From Closterium sp. NIES-65 (lineage: Eukaryota > Streptophyta > Zygnematophyceae > Desmidiales > Closteriaceae), in the NCBI GenBank assembly GCA_948144175.1, contig CANXME010000532.1:4463001-4527000 (forward strand): 64,000 nucleotides of DNA, in the 5' to 3' direction. Under the pieces are notes generated by a model. That model was not told the DNA's origin, ran no database searches, and saw nothing but the letters and a program-made list of their open reading frames with translations. Shown one piece after another: positions 61,713 through 64,000 of the stretch. The position numbers and the translations under genes are program-made. The stretch's first letter is position 1, and each line of letters opens with the position of its first letter.

Positions 61713-62495
61713 TCATCGAAGCCACCGCCGGAAACGCCCGCCAAGACACCCCCACGTCTCTACTATCAAAGGAGTGAACTGCATGCCCCGGTTGCGTGCA
61801 AGCAGAGGCGCGTAATCACTCGTTTTGGGACGCTCCCACTCCCTTGCCGCCACACCAATAGAACGACCGCACTGCCCTAGCAGAGATGGAGACAGCAATA
61901 GCGGGTCCGCGACGCTGATCTCTAGAGCGTGAGCCTCCCCGGCCATTGGTCGTCGCACCGCCATGTCAACCCGCTTCCTCGGCAACACCACACTATCCTC
62001 CATCGTCACCACCCCCCCTGACACCTTAGAGATCCTTGCCACTGCAAATTTCACCTCATCATGCACCCGAGATGGACCGTGCTGGTGCTTGCATCTCAAG
62101 GCATGATGCGGGTCTGCTGGGTCAACATACGATGTGCCACAAACACACCTCCCCGCAACCTGCAGTTGCTGAATTGGGAGCCTGAGCCGTACAGCAGCAG
62201 CAATGCCCCACTCTGCCGCAGTGAATGTGAGATCTGAGTGAGCCGGGACCGCCGAAACCCATGCACCAGCCCCCGGGCCCTGAAGGGATGTGAAACGGGC
62301 CAGGGTGGCATCGTCACGAGCCTGGAGCTCCTCTACAGCCAACTGCCGCTGCCGCGTCTGGAAAAGTCGAAGAGGGGGAGCCGCTGTACACAGAGGTAAG
62401 CCCGGCATCTCCTGGCGTATAGTCGCTGGCAGCTGCTCAATAGCCTTGGCAAACCAAGGATCAAGAAACTCCGCCCCTCCCGAGGTGGTGAGGTA
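61713..62495 (-). pseudogene. LINE C-terminal zinc motif and endonuclease-like domain
   Basis: It continues the RT frame after a TAG at 62496-62498. It has an RLFQTRQRQLAVEELQARDD segment, FTAAEWGIAAAVRLRLPI, a zinc-type motif C-x-C-G with HH-x3-C (CVCGTSYVDPADPHHALRC, about 62095-62155) and then HDEVKFAVARI, RKRVDMAVRRP and HALEISVADPLL. The Asp and Glu in RVDM and ALEIS, and the zinc motif ahead of them, resemble the restriction-like endonuclease of R2/NeSL-type LINEs, which nicks the target for priming. I cannot confirm the fold. Confidence 0.65.
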
Positions 62496-62498
62496 CTA

Positions 62499-63989
62499 TG
62501 CAAACATCGCTTCTTCCCCCGCCACCCCCAACTGTGCAACATCACGCGCGGCCTGCGCCCACCCACAAACATAGGACAGCGGGCTCAAAGAGGCCGCCGC
62601 CCTGATCCCAAACCCTCCGAGTCGCACAGGAAGATGCAGCTGCATGCGCGCGCGCCTAGACCAGTCGGGGTCCTGCTCCCAAGTGCCAGGTGGGAAAAGC
62701 TGCTCGAAGCAATCCTCCAGACAGCTGACCCGATCCCTAAAGGCCTCCACCACATCCGGACGCGGCGGCATAGTCCGGGCCAGGTACATCGGCCGTGCTG
62801 AAACTGCAATGGCGAGGAGATGTGAAGCCATCTCGGGGTGGTCAAGCAGGGGGAGCCATGGCAATGGCCCCTGCAACTGTCGAAGCCGCTCCCGTAATCG
62901 GGCCACCTCCCAATCCTCCTCCCCAATAGGTACGCCCACCACAGTGAGACCCTCCATCCGCTGCATCCCCAATGGCAGTGCCCGCTCCACATCCCCGCCT
63001 TCGCGCTCCCAAAACCGGCACTTGTGCGCCTGCACCTCCAGCCCCACCCACTCCAATCGCTCCCGCAGCACCCCAAAAGCCTCTAAGATCCTAGCCGCTG
63101 GTCCCAGGATATAGATATCGTCCGCATAACTGAGGAAAAGTATGTCCCTGAACTCTCTAATCACCGACTCCATCACCTGCTGCTGCGTGAACGTAAAGAG
63201 AAAAGGGCCGAGCGGATCCCCCTGCCGCGAACCCCGTGCCGACTCAAGACTCTGTACAAAAGGGCCCGCTCGGAGGTACAGGTCGCTAGATGTCCCGTAG
63301 AAAACACGCAAGAATGGGATCAACCCCGAGAAAGGCGACTCCCGCAGCCCCTCAAACATCGCATGACGGTGAAAAGAATTGAAGGCGTTCGCGACATCTA
63401 TCTGCAGCGCACACCAATCGGGGTGAGTGGCCAGCGCTGACCGGAAAGAATGAGTAAGAATCTCCACCCCAACCCTGGTGCCCGCTCCCAGGTGGTTGCA
63501 CGGCAGAAAGTAGGAAGCCATCGCAGGACAGAGCGAGATGCAAAGAGCTCGAGCAAGGATATGCGGAAGCACCTCCCCAATTGCCACCGGCCGGACGTCG
63601 CCGTTAGGCTTGGAAAGCCCAACTAGGTTGGATGCGGCAAGCCAGGGCCGTGCCCGCTCGGGGACCTGTCCTGCCACCCATTGGTTGAACACCTCCAATA
63701 GGTGGAAAAGGCAGGAAGGTTCAGTGAGGAAGGTGTCGCGCAGATGCTCTGTGACCCACCCAGATGGCCCTGCTGCTGAAGCGCGAGCGGCTGTATGAAT
63801 GGCTCTGGCCAGGACGCCGGTCGTCAGTAGAGGCCGCTGAGGAGCATCGACGGTGAAATCACGGACCCACTGTGGTACCTCGCCAGTGCTAGCAGGGTGC
63901 TTGTCTTGCAGCGACTGCACCATGGCCTCAGACGGTCGCGCCAACTCTCCTGCTGTAAGGCAAGCCAATCCACGACTCCACTCTTCCAC
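62499..63989 (-). CDS. Non-LTR retrotransposon (LINE) reverse transcriptase
   Basis: Open for 497 codons and running to near the right edge. RT blocks in order: SGWVTEHLRD, WLAASNLVGLSKPNGDVRPV, AIGEVLPHILARAL, DWCALQIDVANAFNSFHRHA (block with the first catalytic Asp), ARGSRQGDPLGPFLFTFTQQ, FLSYADDIYILGPA (catalytic YADD, about 63100-63145) and LEVQAHKCRFW. The thumb-like region is LPVRLGGFGIRAAASLSPLS. This enzyme primes cDNA at the cleaved target. A TAG at 62496-62498 separates it from the C-terminal domain in the same frame. N-terminal domains lie beyond the window. Confidence 0.93.
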
Positions 63990-64000
63990 TTTACACCGAG

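Overview
The window reads as a transposon-dominated stretch of a GC-rich nuclear genome from a green eukaryote. A streptophyte or other green alga is my best guess. The grounds are one spliced gene resembling plant pectin acetylesterase (Notum family), primer sites resembling the 3' end of plant initiator tRNA-Met, and Tnt1-type copia, Ty3 chromovirus and LINE sequences together. The species cannot be named from the sequence. No rRNA, tRNA, CRISPR or prokaryotic operon structure is visible.

Layout. 1-628: 3' end of a plus-strand Ty1/copia element (A) abutting the 5' part of a minus-strand copy (B, 629-2183). 2877-10395: complete but decayed minus-strand copy C (TSD TCATG). 10830-11161: two LTR remnants. 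11358-17601: young but RT-deleted copy D (TSD GTACC). About 17770-17935: Tnt1-like RT scrap. 18700-22004: the spliced host gene. 22516-28143: old plus-strand copia E, itself interrupted at about 25399-26420. 28144-31652 plus 39136-39335: a second copia lineage (E2), split by the intact copy F (31653-39130, TSD CTGTG). 40173-45815: decayed copia G. 45816-46905: unidentified sequence. 46906-51205: copia H, lacking its 3' half. 51206-51900: Ty3 gag remnant. 52824-61293: copia I, lacking RT and interrupted by a Ty3 chromovirus (53648-57995, TSD TTGTC) whose RT is deleted in frame. 61320-64000: minus-strand LINE fragment with RT and a C-terminal endonuclease-like domain, running off the right edge.

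The main family (A, B, C, D, F, G, H, with E and I as distant relatives) has very short LTRs (126-133 bp). Its long 5' leader is built of a GC-rich tandem array that differs in every copy. It also has a conserved hairpin plus GGGCCCACC box just after the primer-binding site, an atypical expanded zinc knuckle in Gag, a Gly-rich Gag tail and a long Pro-Gly-Gly-Ala repeat between integrase and RT. F encodes an uninterrupted Gag-Pol of about 2001 residues and is the best candidate for an autonomous source. D and the chromovirus look as if they were moved by proteins supplied in trans.

The signals I rate highest are the covarying hairpin behind the primer-binding site, the shared zinc-knuckle variant, the copy-specific leader arrays, and the repeated loss of RT. 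The predominance of in-frame TAG at glutamine positions is also recorded, although simple C-to-T decay explains it better.
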